Of a stretch of DNA of 64,000 nucleotides, positions 52,958-61,618 are shown in pieces. The first letter of the stretch is position 1. Each line of letters begins with the position of its first letter. The position numbers and the translations under genes were made by a program. This stretch comes from Anaerolineales bacterium (GTDB lineage: Bacteria > Chloroflexota > Anaerolineae > Aggregatilineales > UBA2796), in the NCBI GenBank assembly GCA_015075625.1, contig JABTTZ010000001.1, forward strand, positions 806,001 through 870,000, given 5' to 3'. The notes under the pieces are model-generated. The model had not been told where the DNA came from. It saw only the letters and a list, made by a program, of their open reading frames with translations, and made no database searches.

Positions 52958-54328
52958 TTAACCCCGGCGATCCTTACGCAAGAAGGTGGGAATGTCCAGA
53001 TCATCGCCGGCGTAAGTGTCTTTTGCCCCGCTATCTTTATCACGTTCACGGGCGGGCGGGCGGGTCTCGCGTGCTTTGGGGGCTTCGCGGGTTGGTTCTT
53101 CACGCATTTCGCGTGTCTCCCGCTGTGTTTCGCGTGTCTCGCGCCCCTCCCGAACAGGGGGGGGGGGTTGCTCGCGGTAGCTTTCACGGGGGGCGGGTTC
53201 GATGCGTGCCGGTTCGCGGTATTGGTATTCCACTGGCTGCGGCTGCGTTCCCGTCTGGCGAATTCCCGGCACGGCAGAGCGTGGCGCATTGGCAGCATCT
53301 TGACGGCTAGGCAGGGAGGCATTCCCGCGCCAATCCGTCGCGGCGGGCTTTTGGACGGGGCGGCTGCTGAGGGGCGATTGCCGCTCAAAGCCCGTCGCAA
53401 TGACGGTGATACGGACGTGATCACGCATGTTCGGGTCAATCACCGCCCCAAAGATCAATTGAACATCGGGGTGCGCTGTTTCGCGGATGATCGCGGCGGC
53501 TTCGTTCACCTCAAAGAGGCTCATATCGGGTCCGCCTGTCACATTGAACAAAATACCCCGTGCGCCGTCAATGGTCACATCAAGCAGGCTGCTGCTCACC
53601 GCAAGTTCAGCGGCTTTCCGGGCGCGGTCATCGCCAGAGGCTGTGCCAACCGCCATGAGTGCTGCCCCGCCTTCGCTCATGATTGTGCGCACATCGGCAA
53701 AGTCAAGGTTGATCAAGCCCGGGACGGTGATCACCTCGGAAATGCCCTGAATCCCTTGCCGCAAGACATCATCGGCAATGCGGAATGCCTCGTTAAGCGG
53801 AGTTTTCTTGTCCATAATTTGCAGGAGACGATCATTGGGGATCACAATGAGCGTATCGACCATACTTTTGAGGTCTTCAATGCCAGATTCGGCAGACTGA
53901 TTGCGCCGTGCGCCCTCAAAGGTAAACGGACGGGTGACCACGCCAATGGTTAATGCGCCAAGTTCTTTGGCAACCTGTGCCACAACGGGCGCAGCGCCCG
54001 TCCCTGTCCCCCCACCCATCCCGCTGGTGATAAAGACCATATCCGCCCCACGCAGCGCCTCGTAGAGTTCGTCAGCGGATTCTTCCGCCGCTTTTCGCCC
54101 GATCTCTGGATTGCCACCCGCGCCAAGACCGCGTGTCAGTTTTTCGCCAATACGAATGCGCGTGCGGGCTTGGGCAAGGTTGAGCGCTTGGCTATCGGTG
54201 TTCACGGCGATAAAATCGACGCCGCCCAAGCCTTCTTCAATCATCCGATTTACGGCGTTACTACCCCCCCCACCGACCCCAACGACCTTAATCACAGCAA
54301 AATTGTTTTCCAGCGGCAGACCGTCCAT
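52958..54328 (-). CDS. ftsZ: Cell division protein FtsZ
   Basis: 456 residues from the ATG at about 54328, chosen because AAGGAGA lies eight bases upstream; an ATG 24 bases further upstream is possible. The tubulin signature [10 protein letters not shown] is near 105, [12 protein letters not shown] near 18, and the T7 loop [11 protein letters not shown] near 210. The core ends near 320; then a long Arg/Glu/Pro-rich linker leads to the C-terminal peptide [14 protein letters not shown], which binds FtsA/SepF-like partners. The linker has tandem [13 protein letters not shown]-type repeats. Confidence 0.96.
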   Translation of the reverse strand: MDGLPLENNFAVIKVVGVGGGGSNAVNRMIEEGLGGVDFIAVNTDSQALNLAQARTRIRIGEKLTRGLGAGGNPEIGRKAAEESADELYEALRGADMVFITSGMGGGTGTGAAPVVAQVAKELGALTIGVVTRPFTFEGARRNQSAESGIEDLKSMVDTLIVIPNDRLLQIMDKKTPLNEAFRIADDVLRQGIQGISEVITVPGLINLDFADVRTIMSEGGAALMAVGTASGDDRARKAAELAVSSSLLDVTIDGARGILFNVTGGPDMSLFEVNEAAAIIRETAHPDVQLIFGAVIDPNMRDHVRITVIATGFERQSPLSSRPVQKPAATDWRGNASLPSRQDAANAPRSAVPGIRQTGTQPQPVEYQYREPARIEPAPRESYREQPPPPVREGRETRETQRETREMREEPTREAPKARETRPPARERDKDSGAKDTYAGDDLDIPTFLRKDRRG

Positions 54329-54442
54329 AAGAGAGTTCTCCTTCAACGCCATCGCCCCCCGATGTGGTGTTTTCTAGGCGCGTCACCGCAGGGCGCAGTC
54401 CGAGATAAGGACTTTGACGAATAGTCCCATGAGTTGGTTTGT

Positions 54443-54471
54443 ATTGTACGCCGGAAAAATGAAAAGTGAAA
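54443..54471 (-). promoter_or_regulatory. Candidate promoter for ftsZ
   Basis: On the reverse strand TTTCAC, 17-bp spacer, TACAAT, about 115 bp before the start. The surrounding 54330-54615 gap has AT-rich stretches but I see no further gene or clear operator. Confidence 0.4.
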
Positions 54472-54615
54472 CGATTTCTGCAACACTAGTACGAAAGTCC
54501 TACCGAATTCAAACAAGATACAACCCAACAAAGAGGGCATGTCCTCTTGATAGAAAGGGGCGTTATCAGGGGAGATTGGCAACCCTGCCGTCACTGAAGG
54601 GCGTCAAGAGGTGCG

Positions 54616-55107
54616 TTAGGAGGTAGAGGTGTCAGACGTTGGCGAGATCATCTTCTTCAGATCGCCCTCATGTTCATCGGCATGATCGATCAGGATTTGG
54701 ATCATCGCGGCTATCGTCGTTTGCGATCCCCATGGTGAAAGGATTGCGGTGTGCAGGTTCTCGCTCGAGACAGTCTGAAGGGTGGCTTTCAACTGCTCCC
54801 GCGCCAATTCCCATTCCCGATAGACCTGCTCATAAGAGAGCGCCTCCCGTTCGGTGACGGATTGGGCATTGTAGAAATTCAAGCCCCGGTAGGCGGGGAC
54901 GCCTGCCACACGCTTATCGAGGTAAGCGCGGATACAGGCGATCCCTGCTTCATCCCATCCGGTGAGATGGGCAAGAAATTCCTTGATCGACCTCCCTGGG
55001 TAAAGGATAGACGCTTTGGGGGCAATGGCATCGACAAGCATTTTGATCGTTTGGTGCGCGTGCGTTAAGCCCTGAATCAGGTGTTCGTGGTCGGCTAGGT
55101 CACTCAT
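54616..55107 (-). CDS. DinB/ClbS-like protein
   Basis: 163 residues from ATG at 55107; the longer frame would overlap the upstream gene. Four-helix DinB pattern: LTHAHQTIKMLVDAIAPKAS, KEFLAHLTGWDEAGIACIRAYL, VYREWELAREQLKATLQTV, and IDHADEHEGDLKK, with three putative metal-binding histidines. Similar to ClbS/DfsB, some of which confer self-resistance; actual function unknown. Last gene of the oxidase-phosphoesterase cluster. Confidence 0.75.
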   Translation of the reverse strand: MSDLADHEHLIQGLTHAHQTIKMLVDAIAPKASILYPGRSIKEFLAHLTGWDEAGIACIRAYLDKRVAGVPAYRGLNFYNAQSVTEREALSYEQVYREWELAREQLKATLQTVSSENLHTAILSPWGSQTTIAAMIQILIDHADEHEGDLKKMISPTSDTSTS

Positions 55108-55126
55108 TGCCGTATGGCTTTCTCCA

Positions 55127-56008
55127 TCACCCAGAATAGGGGCTAACACACGAGGCGCTGCCGGAATCGGTAAAACTGCCGCCTTCCACTGGGATAAACT
55201 CCCACGAATAGCTGCCCGGGGAGAGGACGAGGCGCAGAATACCGTGATTTTCGTTGCTGCGTGCTTCTGTCGCCCGCCATTTCGTGTTCAGGCGTGTTAG
55301 ATAGCCGCCGCCTGTCCCCACCACAAATTGGCGTATCCCGTGCTTGGGATCAAGGTTCTTTGCCGAGTCCATGGGGGCAAAGCGTTCGTAATGGTGGGCA
55401 TCCCCACTCAGGATCACATCCACCCCTGCCGTATAGAGGATGCGAAAGGCAGTTTTCATCCGTGAGGTTAAACCGCCCGCCCCGCTGCTGAAAACAGGGT
55501 GGTGAAAGTAGGCGAGGATGCACTCCGCAGGGTTGGCGGCAAGATCGTTGCGCAGCCATTCCATCTGCTCCGAGCGGCTGCTGGCATCGACCATGCTGTT
55601 CAGGGCGACGATGTGCCACGCCCCATAATTGAAACTGTACCAGCCCTTCTCCGCTTCCCCCGCCGCGGCGCCAAAGTATTCAAAATAGGCAGCGCCCCCA
55701 TCAGGCACCCAATCATGATTCCCCGGCACAGGGCGAATACGATCTTTGTGGCGTCCCCATGTTGGCTCAAAGCAGTTGATATATTCCGTCATCGCGCCGC
55801 GTGTTTGGACATTATCACCGAGGGTGAGGATCAACCCCTCAGACTTATCAATGAGTTTTGCTGTTGCTTCGTCCGATTCATAGACACAGGCGGCAATATC
55901 GCCCGCCACAAGAAGAACAGCGTCTTGAGCGTGCGCCGGATATGCCGTGCCGAGATGGGCAAAGGCAACAACGATCAACAAGAGGGTGAGGGTGCATCGT
56001 TTACGCAT
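55127..56008 (-). CDS. Secreted metallophosphoesterase
   Basis: 293 residues. Signal peptide ending near PAHAQ. Calcineurin-like motifs: LLVAGDIAACVY, ILTLGDNVQTRG, VPGNHDW, ILAYFHHPVFSSGAG and VILSGDAHHYERF, giving the full set of metal ligands. Purple-acid-phosphatase-like extracellular phosphatases use this layout; the substrate may be a phosphoester or nucleotide. It starts three bases after the COX IV stop. Confidence 0.9.
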   Translation of the reverse strand: MRKRCTLTLLLIVVAFAHLGTAYPAHAQDAVLLVAGDIAACVYESDEATAKLIDKSEGLILTLGDNVQTRGAMTEYINCFEPTWGRHKDRIRPVPGNHDWVPDGGAAYFEYFGAAAGEAEKGWYSFNYGAWHIVALNSMVDASSRSEQMEWLRNDLAANPAECILAYFHHPVFSSGAGGLTSRMKTAFRILYTAGVDVILSGDAHHYERFAPMDSAKNLDPKHGIRQFVVGTGGGYLTRLNTKWRATEARSNENHGILRLVLSPGSYSWEFIPVEGGSFTDSGSASCVSPYSG

Positions 56009-56011
56009 TGG

Positions 56012-56320
56012 CTAGGGATGGATACTCAGTGGGGTGAGGAGGATGGTCATCAGCGCTCCCGCCACAATGGGAAGGAGAAAGGCAATCCGAAACAATTTGT
56101 TGTCGTAACGCAAGTGCATGAAGTATTCAACGACCAACCATGCCTTTGTGAACATCAGCCCAATAAGGAGCGGATAGCGCAGACCGGGCAGGTAAATGAC
56201 GAGCAGTTCGGCAATGGTAAGCGCCGCCAACGCCCCAAAGATGACGAAATACGTCCCTTCGCTGGCGTGCCGTTCGTTATGGGTGTGATCGGCGTGATCA
56301 GACTGCGTGGTGTGTTCCAT
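56012..56320 (-). CDS. ctaF: Cytochrome c oxidase subunit IV (prokaryotic type)
   Basis: 102 residues with three TM helices and a His-rich N-terminus. The segment KAWLVVEYFMHLRYDNKLFR is the family signature. Small subunit of caa3/aa3-type haem-copper oxidase. It follows subunit III by 20 bp. Confidence 0.9.
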   Translation of the reverse strand: MEHTTQSDHADHTHNERHASEGTYFVIFGALAALTIAELLVIYLPGLRYPLLIGLMFTKAWLVVEYFMHLRYDNKLFRIAFLLPIVAGALMTILLTPLSIHP

Positions 56321-56340
56321 GTGGCGTGATCCTCTGATCC

Positions 56341-56961
56341 TCAGAGCAAGTAAACTATGGTGAAAATGAAAATCCAGACGACATCGACAAAGTGCCAGTA
56401 CAGCCCGTAGTATTCGACGCCGAAGCTGTTATCCTTCGTGTAAACGCCGTTCAGCCCTTTGTTCAAGACGATGAACAGCCACCCCAAGCCGATCAAGACG
56501 TGGGTGGCGTGGAAGCCGGTGAGGGTGAAGAAGGCAAAGCCGAACGGTCCGCTGTTGAGCGTCACGCCCTCATGGGTCAGATGAGAATATTCGACCATCA
56601 TGATCAGGAAAAAGGCGATGCCCGCTAGCAAATTGAGGACAAGGCTGCGCTGAAACTTGACAATGTTCCCATTGTGAAGCGCCCCTTGCGCCCGCGCCAC
56701 AAAATAGCTGCTAGCCAAGAGGACAAAACTGTTCAGGCTGGTTAGGGGGATATTCAACAGCGCGTGTTCTTCGGGATGTGTCCCCCGCGCCCAAACGTAG
56801 GTGGCGATCAAGACGGTGAAAAACATGACCTCTGAGGCAAGAAACAGCCACATGGCTAACTTGCTGTTATCTTTGCTAAAGGGTGCAACCTCATGATGAT
56901 CGGCGTGGGCGTGTGCCTCGGCGTGTGCCGCCGCTGCTGGGAGAGCCGTCTCTTGCTGCAT
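56341..56961 (-). CDS. ctaE: Cytochrome c oxidase subunit III
   Basis: 206 residues with five TM helices after a His/Ala-rich N-terminus. LAMWLFLASEVMFFTVLIATY, FFTLTGFHATHVLIGLGWL and YYGLYWHFVDVVWIFIFTIV are diagnostic. Subunits I and II are not in the window, so the oxidase operon is split. It heads the operon with ctaF, phosphoesterase and DinB-like gene. Confidence 0.95.
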   Translation of the reverse strand: MQQETALPAAAAHAEAHAHADHHEVAPFSKDNSKLAMWLFLASEVMFFTVLIATYVWARGTHPEEHALLNIPLTSLNSFVLLASSYFVARAQGALHNGNIVKFQRSLVLNLLAGIAFFLIMMVEYSHLTHEGVTLNSGPFGFAFFTLTGFHATHVLIGLGWLFIVLNKGLNGVYTKDNSFGVEYYGLYWHFVDVVWIFIFTIVYLL

Positions 56962-56986
56962 GGTAATCCTTCGTGTGCTGCGCGTT

Positions 56987-57014
56987 ATGTTATTTTACAG
57001 ATTTTACACGTCAA
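56987..57014 (-). promoter_or_regulatory. Promoter for the oxidase operon
   Basis: Reverse strand TTGACG (57009-57014), 16-bp spacer with TGTAAAAT repeated twice, TAACAT (56987-56992), 25 bp before the ctaE ATG. Confidence 0.5.
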
Positions 57015-57085
57015 AAACTGAGGCGATAGTAATCATAAACAGTCTTGTTGTCAAGGAAAGAGCGCCCCGCTCAGCCCTCCTTTGC

Positions 57086-57715
57086 CTAGCGGCGGGAGAC
57101 GCTTTTTTTGACAAAACTGGCAAAAGGAAAGACAAGTTTTGCTGCTTTTACATCGCCACTGCGCAAGGCTGCTTCGTTTGCCGTCTCAAAATCGCGGTGC
57201 ATATGTTGAACAAAGGCAATTTGCCTGACAACAGGCTCATGGCTGAAAAGCATAACGACAACGCTCAACCGCCCCGGCACAATAAGCGCCCACGCCGTCG
57301 GCATTTGTCTGATCTGAAAATCGGGCGAATCGCCCTTCTCTAAGGCAGCAAACATAACCCGAATGGCAGGGAGGACAGACTCCGGGTTGAGGATGTATTC
57401 GCCTAGTGTTTCCAACGGCTGCGGATCGTTGTAGAGGTACACCGCTGCGGCTTGGGCAATCCCCGTCAATTTTTTGCGGAGGGCGATGGTCTCCATACTA
57501 GAGGCATTCGGCAACCCGCCAGCTTCAACCTCCTCCAACATGGCGCTGGCAAGGTTCAGTTGCATTTGGTAATGCTCATAAATGCTGTAAAACTGTTCGC
57601 GGTTGATGTCGCCTGCCGCAAATTCATCGGCAATACGGCGCATTTTCGCCTGAATTTGGTCGATCAGGGATTTCGCTTCTGTGACAGATTTGTTCGCTGA
57701 TGCCCCTGAGAACAC
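57086..57715 (-). CDS. Conserved-looking cytoplasmic protein of unknown function
   Basis: 209 residues. A long amphipathic helix region (about 1-80, AKSLIDQIQAKMRRIADEFA, YSIYEHYQMQLNLASAMLEEVE) is followed by an alpha/beta part (LYNDPQPLETLGEYILNPES, WALIVPGRLSVVVMLFSHEP). No TM helix. GTG start at 57715. I recognise no family; the combination could be a signalling or scaffold domain. A family A repeat lies just upstream. Confidence 0.6.
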   Translation of the reverse strand: MFSGASANKSVTEAKSLIDQIQAKMRRIADEFAAGDINREQFYSIYEHYQMQLNLASAMLEEVEAGGLPNASSMETIALRKKLTGIAQAAAVYLYNDPQPLETLGEYILNPESVLPAIRVMFAALEKGDSPDFQIRQMPTAWALIVPGRLSVVVMLFSHEPVVRQIAFVQHMHRDFETANEAALRSGDVKAAKLVFPFASFVKKSVSRR

Positions 57716-57756
57716 GGTATGCCCCCTGTTAAAACACTAAAGCGATAAGCGATTTC

Positions 57757-57955
57757 TAGGTTGTGTTGACAGTATAATTCCCGTAGGGGCGCAAGGCACT
57801 GCGCCCATCGCCGCCGTGAGCGCCCGCCGCTAAAGCAGCGGGCTAGGAGTAGTCACCCCTGCGAGGCTTGGAACCCCTAATCCCCACCCCGTAAACAAGG
57901 AGAGAGACTCTCTCCCCCTTTCCCTGCCTACGGGGACAGGGGTTCTGAACCCCCA
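57757..57955. repeat. Family A hairpin repeat (copy 3)
   Basis: TTGTGTTGACAGTATAATTCC opens the unit (about 57762), then GTAGGGGCGC, GCGCCCATCGCCG, the palindrome GCCGCTAAAGCAGCGG, CACCCCTGCGAGGCTTGG and a C-rich end. It matches the other two copies closely. It lies between two same-strand genes, with no gene of its own. Confidence 0.65.
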
Positions 57956-57969
57956 AAGGTCAAGACACC

Positions 57970-59253
57970 CTAGCTTCCCACATTCGAGAGCAATACAAGT
58001 AGGGATATGACATTTAGAAGGGCAAGGACGCCAACGATGCCCAGTGTCTTTATGTCCGTTTTTCCGCCCCCAAAAGTGATTTCCTCAGGGATCATGGCAA
58101 ACCGCCGATCTGTTGTTGCGGAGAGGCTTGCCGCTGCACTTGGGTTTCCCCCGCTGGTAATCGTTGCCCCACCACTGACAATGCCGGCGCGAACAGGATC
58201 ATAACTAGGGGCAATATCGCCCAAATCATCAGGGTCGAACATGGTCAACCCCCCAGAGAAATCAAAATTGTTCGTATTCCCTATCCCATAAGCAGGTTCA
58301 GGGTCAGCGGCAGGTTGATCGTAGCCCTCGGTTTCATAGGTGGCATAGCTCCCGGCGCTATCGTATCCTCCAGAGGAATCATAGCTCTGGACTGGCGTTT
58401 CGTAGCTGCTTAGGTAGCCAGCGTCGTAGGGGGCGGCTGGCGGCGGTGCAGCCGCACTATCGAAATTTCCACTCATCGAAAACGAATCAAAGGGGTTTGG
58501 TGCAGCAGAGGGCGGCGGCGAGGCATACCCTGACGATCCGGCGGGCGCATTGCTGCCAATTCCAGACTGATAGCTCTCATCATACCCCGTGCTGGCACTA
58601 TAGTCATAGGTTTCTACCGTCCCTGCGCCATAGGGAGAATAGTCGCTGCTAGGGGTTGGCGATTGACTGTAATCGTAGGAATCGTAATTATAGGGATCGT
58701 AGCTGCCTGTGCTGCTTGTCGTTGGGGATGTGGTCGCCCCATAGTCTTGATAGCCGCCGTAGGGATCGTTTGGTTCAGCGGCGGGCGCTGCCGAAAATGG
58801 TCCGGCTGTGCTGCTGTAATCGCTGGCAAAAACGTTCCCGCCGCCTGACCCACTGCCAATCGGCAAACTTGCCAACCAATCGTCATATTCGGCATCCGTC
58901 GGCTGCTGAACGTGCTTTCCGCTGCCCGCTGCTGGAATACCGCCACCGCCCCAATCCATACTGGTTGGGGTGGCAGAGGGGGATTTTGGCGGGGGGTTCT
59001 TTGCTGCTTTTTGGGCTTGGAGTGTCTCAATCCCTTTGCGTGCTTTTTGGTTACCCGGGTTCACGGTGAGGACGTTCTGAAGGCAGATGATCTGCTCATC
59101 AATTGTTTCCACACAGCCGCTCAACCACAACCACGCCTGTTCATGGCGTTCATCTTGCTCTACCACATGTTCCAAGATACGCCGTGCTTCTTGGCGTTTA
59201 CTCGCCTTCAGCGCCGCCACTGCTTGTTGGACAAGGAAATCAAGCTGACTCAT
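57970..59253 (-). CDS. TPR-like protein with long Tyr/Ser/Gly-rich region and C-terminal TM anchor
   Basis: 427 residues. Residues 1-75 form a tetratricopeptide-like helical unit (AVAALKASKRQEARRILEHV, AWLWLSGCVETIDEQIICLQ, NPGNQKARKGIETL). About 85-370 is a low-complexity region rich in Tyr, Ser, Gly, Pro and Asp, with repeated YDSYDYSQSP-like units. A short conserved part precedes a TM helix (about 400-425). The gene starts 11 bp after the Roadblock protein, probably in one operon. Possibly a scaffold; function unknown. Confidence 0.7.
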   Translation of the reverse strand: MSQLDFLVQQAVAALKASKRQEARRILEHVVEQDERHEQAWLWLSGCVETIDEQIICLQNVLTVNPGNQKARKGIETLQAQKAAKNPPPKSPSATPTSMDWGGGGIPAAGSGKHVQQPTDAEYDDWLASLPIGSGSGGGNVFASDYSSTAGPFSAAPAAEPNDPYGGYQDYGATTSPTTSSTGSYDPYNYDSYDYSQSPTPSSDYSPYGAGTVETYDYSASTGYDESYQSGIGSNAPAGSSGYASPPPSAAPNPFDSFSMSGNFDSAAAPPPAAPYDAGYLSSYETPVQSYDSSGGYDSAGSYATYETEGYDQPAADPEPAYGIGNTNNFDFSGGLTMFDPDDLGDIAPSYDPVRAGIVSGGATITSGGNPSAAASLSATTDRRFAMIPEEITFGGGKTDIKTLGIVGVLALLNVISLLVLLSNVGS

Positions 59254-59264
59254 CGTGCCTCTTC

Positions 59265-60452
59265 CTAATCTTCAATATCACCGATGATTCCCTGCAACAT
59301 GGCATCATCAAAAGAGATCGTATCTGAGTTTCCTAACCCCTCTGCCCCAATACGATCCGGGTCAAAAAGGGCATCCGCCTGATCAAGATCGATCTGATCG
59401 AGTTGGTCAAAGAGGGACATATCCATGTTAATTTCGGGCGCGGGCGGCTCGGCGGCACGCCCACGCCGGGGGGGGCGCTCTGGCTCAACATGTTTGCGCA
59501 CCTCCCGCGAATCGCTGGCGCGGCTTGGTGGAGGGGGTTCAGCACGCACGGCGGGAACTTCTTGAGTCATGGTTCGGCGGCGCTTCGGCATTTCGGCGGG
59601 GGCTGCCTGCGGGGTGGGAATCGACGGACGCGGGTCAAAGGCAACCTGCCCAATCACCTTTAGCATGTCGTTCACCGCAGTAAACCCATAGCGTTTGACA
59701 TTCCCTAAGGCGCTGGCAGGGGCATTCCCCTCAAAGACGAGGGCGAGGTAATGGTGCAACCCCACCGCCAATCCAAACAACACAGATCGCTCGCCCTCAT
59801 AGAATTTCAACACACGGGGCTGTTCGCCAACGATGGGGAGCATTTTCATTGTGCTACCAAAGCCCGGCGCAAGCGCTTCGGCAAGTAGATCACGATCAAA
59901 ATAGCCGGCTGCCCCCGCATAGGTAAGCACCTTCCCGTTGCGATCTGCAAGGACAATAGCCATCGCCCCAACATCGCGCATGAGGCGGAGCATCACAGGC
60001 TTGATCGGTTCATCGTTCAAGCCAGGGACGGGGATAATTTCTTCGGGCTTTGTTTCTTTGGTCACCGCTTCGGGTCCGTCAAGGGCAACCCGTAGTTCGC
60101 GGATGAATAATTCCGGGGCAAAGGGGCGCCGTAAATAGGCAAACATCGCCCCGGCGCGATCTTCCTCATCCAGTTCAGGATCATCTTCATCGGCAACCAC
60201 GATGATCGGCAAGGCGGCGAGTTCTCGTTTGGCGGTGATTGCCACCATCGCGCCGTTCATCGTCCCCGCAATGCCTTGTGCGGTGATCAAAATATCTGGT
60301 GAACTGATTTTGAGCTCAGAGAGGGCATCATCGCCTGTATAGGTTTCGATCAGACGCGGACGCCTCCCCATAAGTTCCATCGCGGCACGCACGATCTGAT
60401 GCAGGTTCTGTCTGGCGTCAACAACGATGATTCGCGGGTTTAATTGGGGCAT
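59265..60452 (-). CDS. Receiver-like domain plus Roadblock/LC7 domain protein
   Basis: 395 residues. Residues 5-125 have a CheY-like fold (PRIIVVDARQNLHQIVRAAM, SPDILITAQGIAGTMNGAM, LPIIVVADEDDPE, AYLRRPFAPELFIRELRVA), but the phosphoacceptor Asp position is Ala (SPDILITA), so it is a pseudo-receiver. The Roadblock domain (about 150-275; MLRLMRDVGAMAIVLADRNG) is of the type that regulates small Ras-like GTPases such as MglA. The last 110 residues are disordered with an acidic end. No MglA-like GTPase is next to it. Confidence 0.82.
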   Translation of the reverse strand: MPQLNPRIIVVDARQNLHQIVRAAMELMGRRPRLIETYTGDDALSELKISSPDILITAQGIAGTMNGAMVAITAKRELAALPIIVVADEDDPELDEEDRAGAMFAYLRRPFAPELFIRELRVALDGPEAVTKETKPEEIIPVPGLNDEPIKPVMLRLMRDVGAMAIVLADRNGKVLTYAGAAGYFDRDLLAEALAPGFGSTMKMLPIVGEQPRVLKFYEGERSVLFGLAVGLHHYLALVFEGNAPASALGNVKRYGFTAVNDMLKVIGQVAFDPRPSIPTPQAAPAEMPKRRRTMTQEVPAVRAEPPPPSRASDSREVRKHVEPERPPRRGRAAEPPAPEINMDMSLFDQLDQIDLDQADALFDPDRIGAEGLGNSDTISFDDAMLQGIIGDIED

Positions 60453-60583
60453 GGCGTTCTACATATCCTTGCCTAAGCCTAATGTTTTGGGGAACACTCC
60501 CTTTCATTATAGCTTATGTAAGCTCGAACGCATCTCAAAGCCGTTGCAAAAGGGGAGAGTCAGAGGGCAGTTAGAGTCAGAGA

Positions 60584-61612
60584 CTATGGAGGGGGTGCCT
60601 CCGTTGGGGCAAGGGGTGGGATTGTTGTGGTGCCATCTGGAATCGGTTGGGGTCGTAAGTTGTTCAGCGCCCGCAGGCTGATCTCACCATAGCCGAGGAA
60701 GATGGTGAAGACGAACGCCGCCGCTAGGGGAAGCCACCATACTGATTTTTGGGGGGGATTTTTTGCCGAGGTCGTCTGTGAGCCAATATCGGGACTGTTT
60801 AGCACGCGAATCACCTGAAGGGCGGCGAAGGCGAGAAACCCCAAAAAAGCCGCTGCCAGCAGCCAGCGCCCCTCAAAAAGCTGCCCAGGATCGTTTTGGC
60901 GTTCTCCCCCCAACCAGTAGAACAGATCAAATTCAGCTTGCGTCCGTTCGATCAAGGGGCGTACTGCTCCCCACCCTCCAGCGAGGGCAATTCCCCCCCA
61001 CGCTGAGCGAGTGGCATAGCTGGTATAGGCGGCGAACCCGCCCACCAGCCACCACGCGGGGATGGCTGCCATGCCGAATTCTGTTGCCACCAGACCAAAC
61101 AGACCAAAGAGGAAGGCGGCTAGGATAGCCCCACGTCCACGCCCTAAACGCCCCGCTGCTGACTGAAAAAAGCCCCACATGAATATGCCCTGACACAGTG
61201 GGACAATCACCCCTAATTGAAGGGCGACAATGGCAGGACGCGCCGCATCGGTGAGCGGCTGCGGAGTGGCTAACGCGCCAACACCCACCGTTAACCCATA
61301 GGTGGCAACATAGAGAATCCATGTCGCCGGCAGCCATAACAGCACCCCGATCCCAATACACCAAACAAACTGCCAAAGGTGCAGCCCGCGCCCTAGAATC
61401 GTCGCGAGGGCTGTTTGGCTCAATGCCAGTGCCAAAACCGTCCCCCCTCCGGCAAAGATGAGGGCGGCGACAAACCGCACCAATCCGCTTTCAATGCCCT
61501 GTCCCAACCCGATCACGAGGCTTGCCGTCCCCACAAAGGCGATCAGGTAGAGCAGGCTGGCGGCGAAAAGGGGCGGCGGCGTGCCAATGTGTTGATCCGT
61601 TAGATCGGTCAT
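60584..61612 (-). CDS. Membrane protein with degenerate CPBP-like core
   Basis: 342 residues, about eight TM helices. VIVPLCQGIFMWGFFQSAAGR occupies the position of the CPBP/CAAX-protease motif EExxxR, but with QG in place of EE and W in place of R, so the catalytic residues are lost. Pro/Thr-rich C-terminal tail (PDGTTTIPPLAPTEAPPP). The nearest family is CPBP, but no activity can be predicted. It follows the duplicated-domain protein by six bases. Confidence 0.6.
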   Translation of the reverse strand: MTDLTDQHIGTPPPLFAASLLYLIAFVGTASLVIGLGQGIESGLVRFVAALIFAGGGTVLALALSQTALATILGRGLHLWQFVWCIGIGVLLWLPATWILYVATYGLTVGVGALATPQPLTDAARPAIVALQLGVIVPLCQGIFMWGFFQSAAGRLGRGRGAILAAFLFGLFGLVATEFGMAAIPAWWLVGGFAAYTSYATRSAWGGIALAGGWGAVRPLIERTQAEFDLFYWLGGERQNDPGQLFEGRWLLAAAFLGFLAFAALQVIRVLNSPDIGSQTTSAKNPPQKSVWWLPLAAAFVFTIFLGYGEISLRALNNLRPQPIPDGTTTIPPLAPTEAPPP

Positions 61613-61618
61613 TGTCGC

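Noticed and set aside
53100-53170. Tandem repeats in the ftsZ linker as a frameshift or assembly artefact
   Set aside because: The Arg-Glu-Thr repeats stay in frame and end in a normal FtsZ C-terminal peptide; variable linkers are usual.
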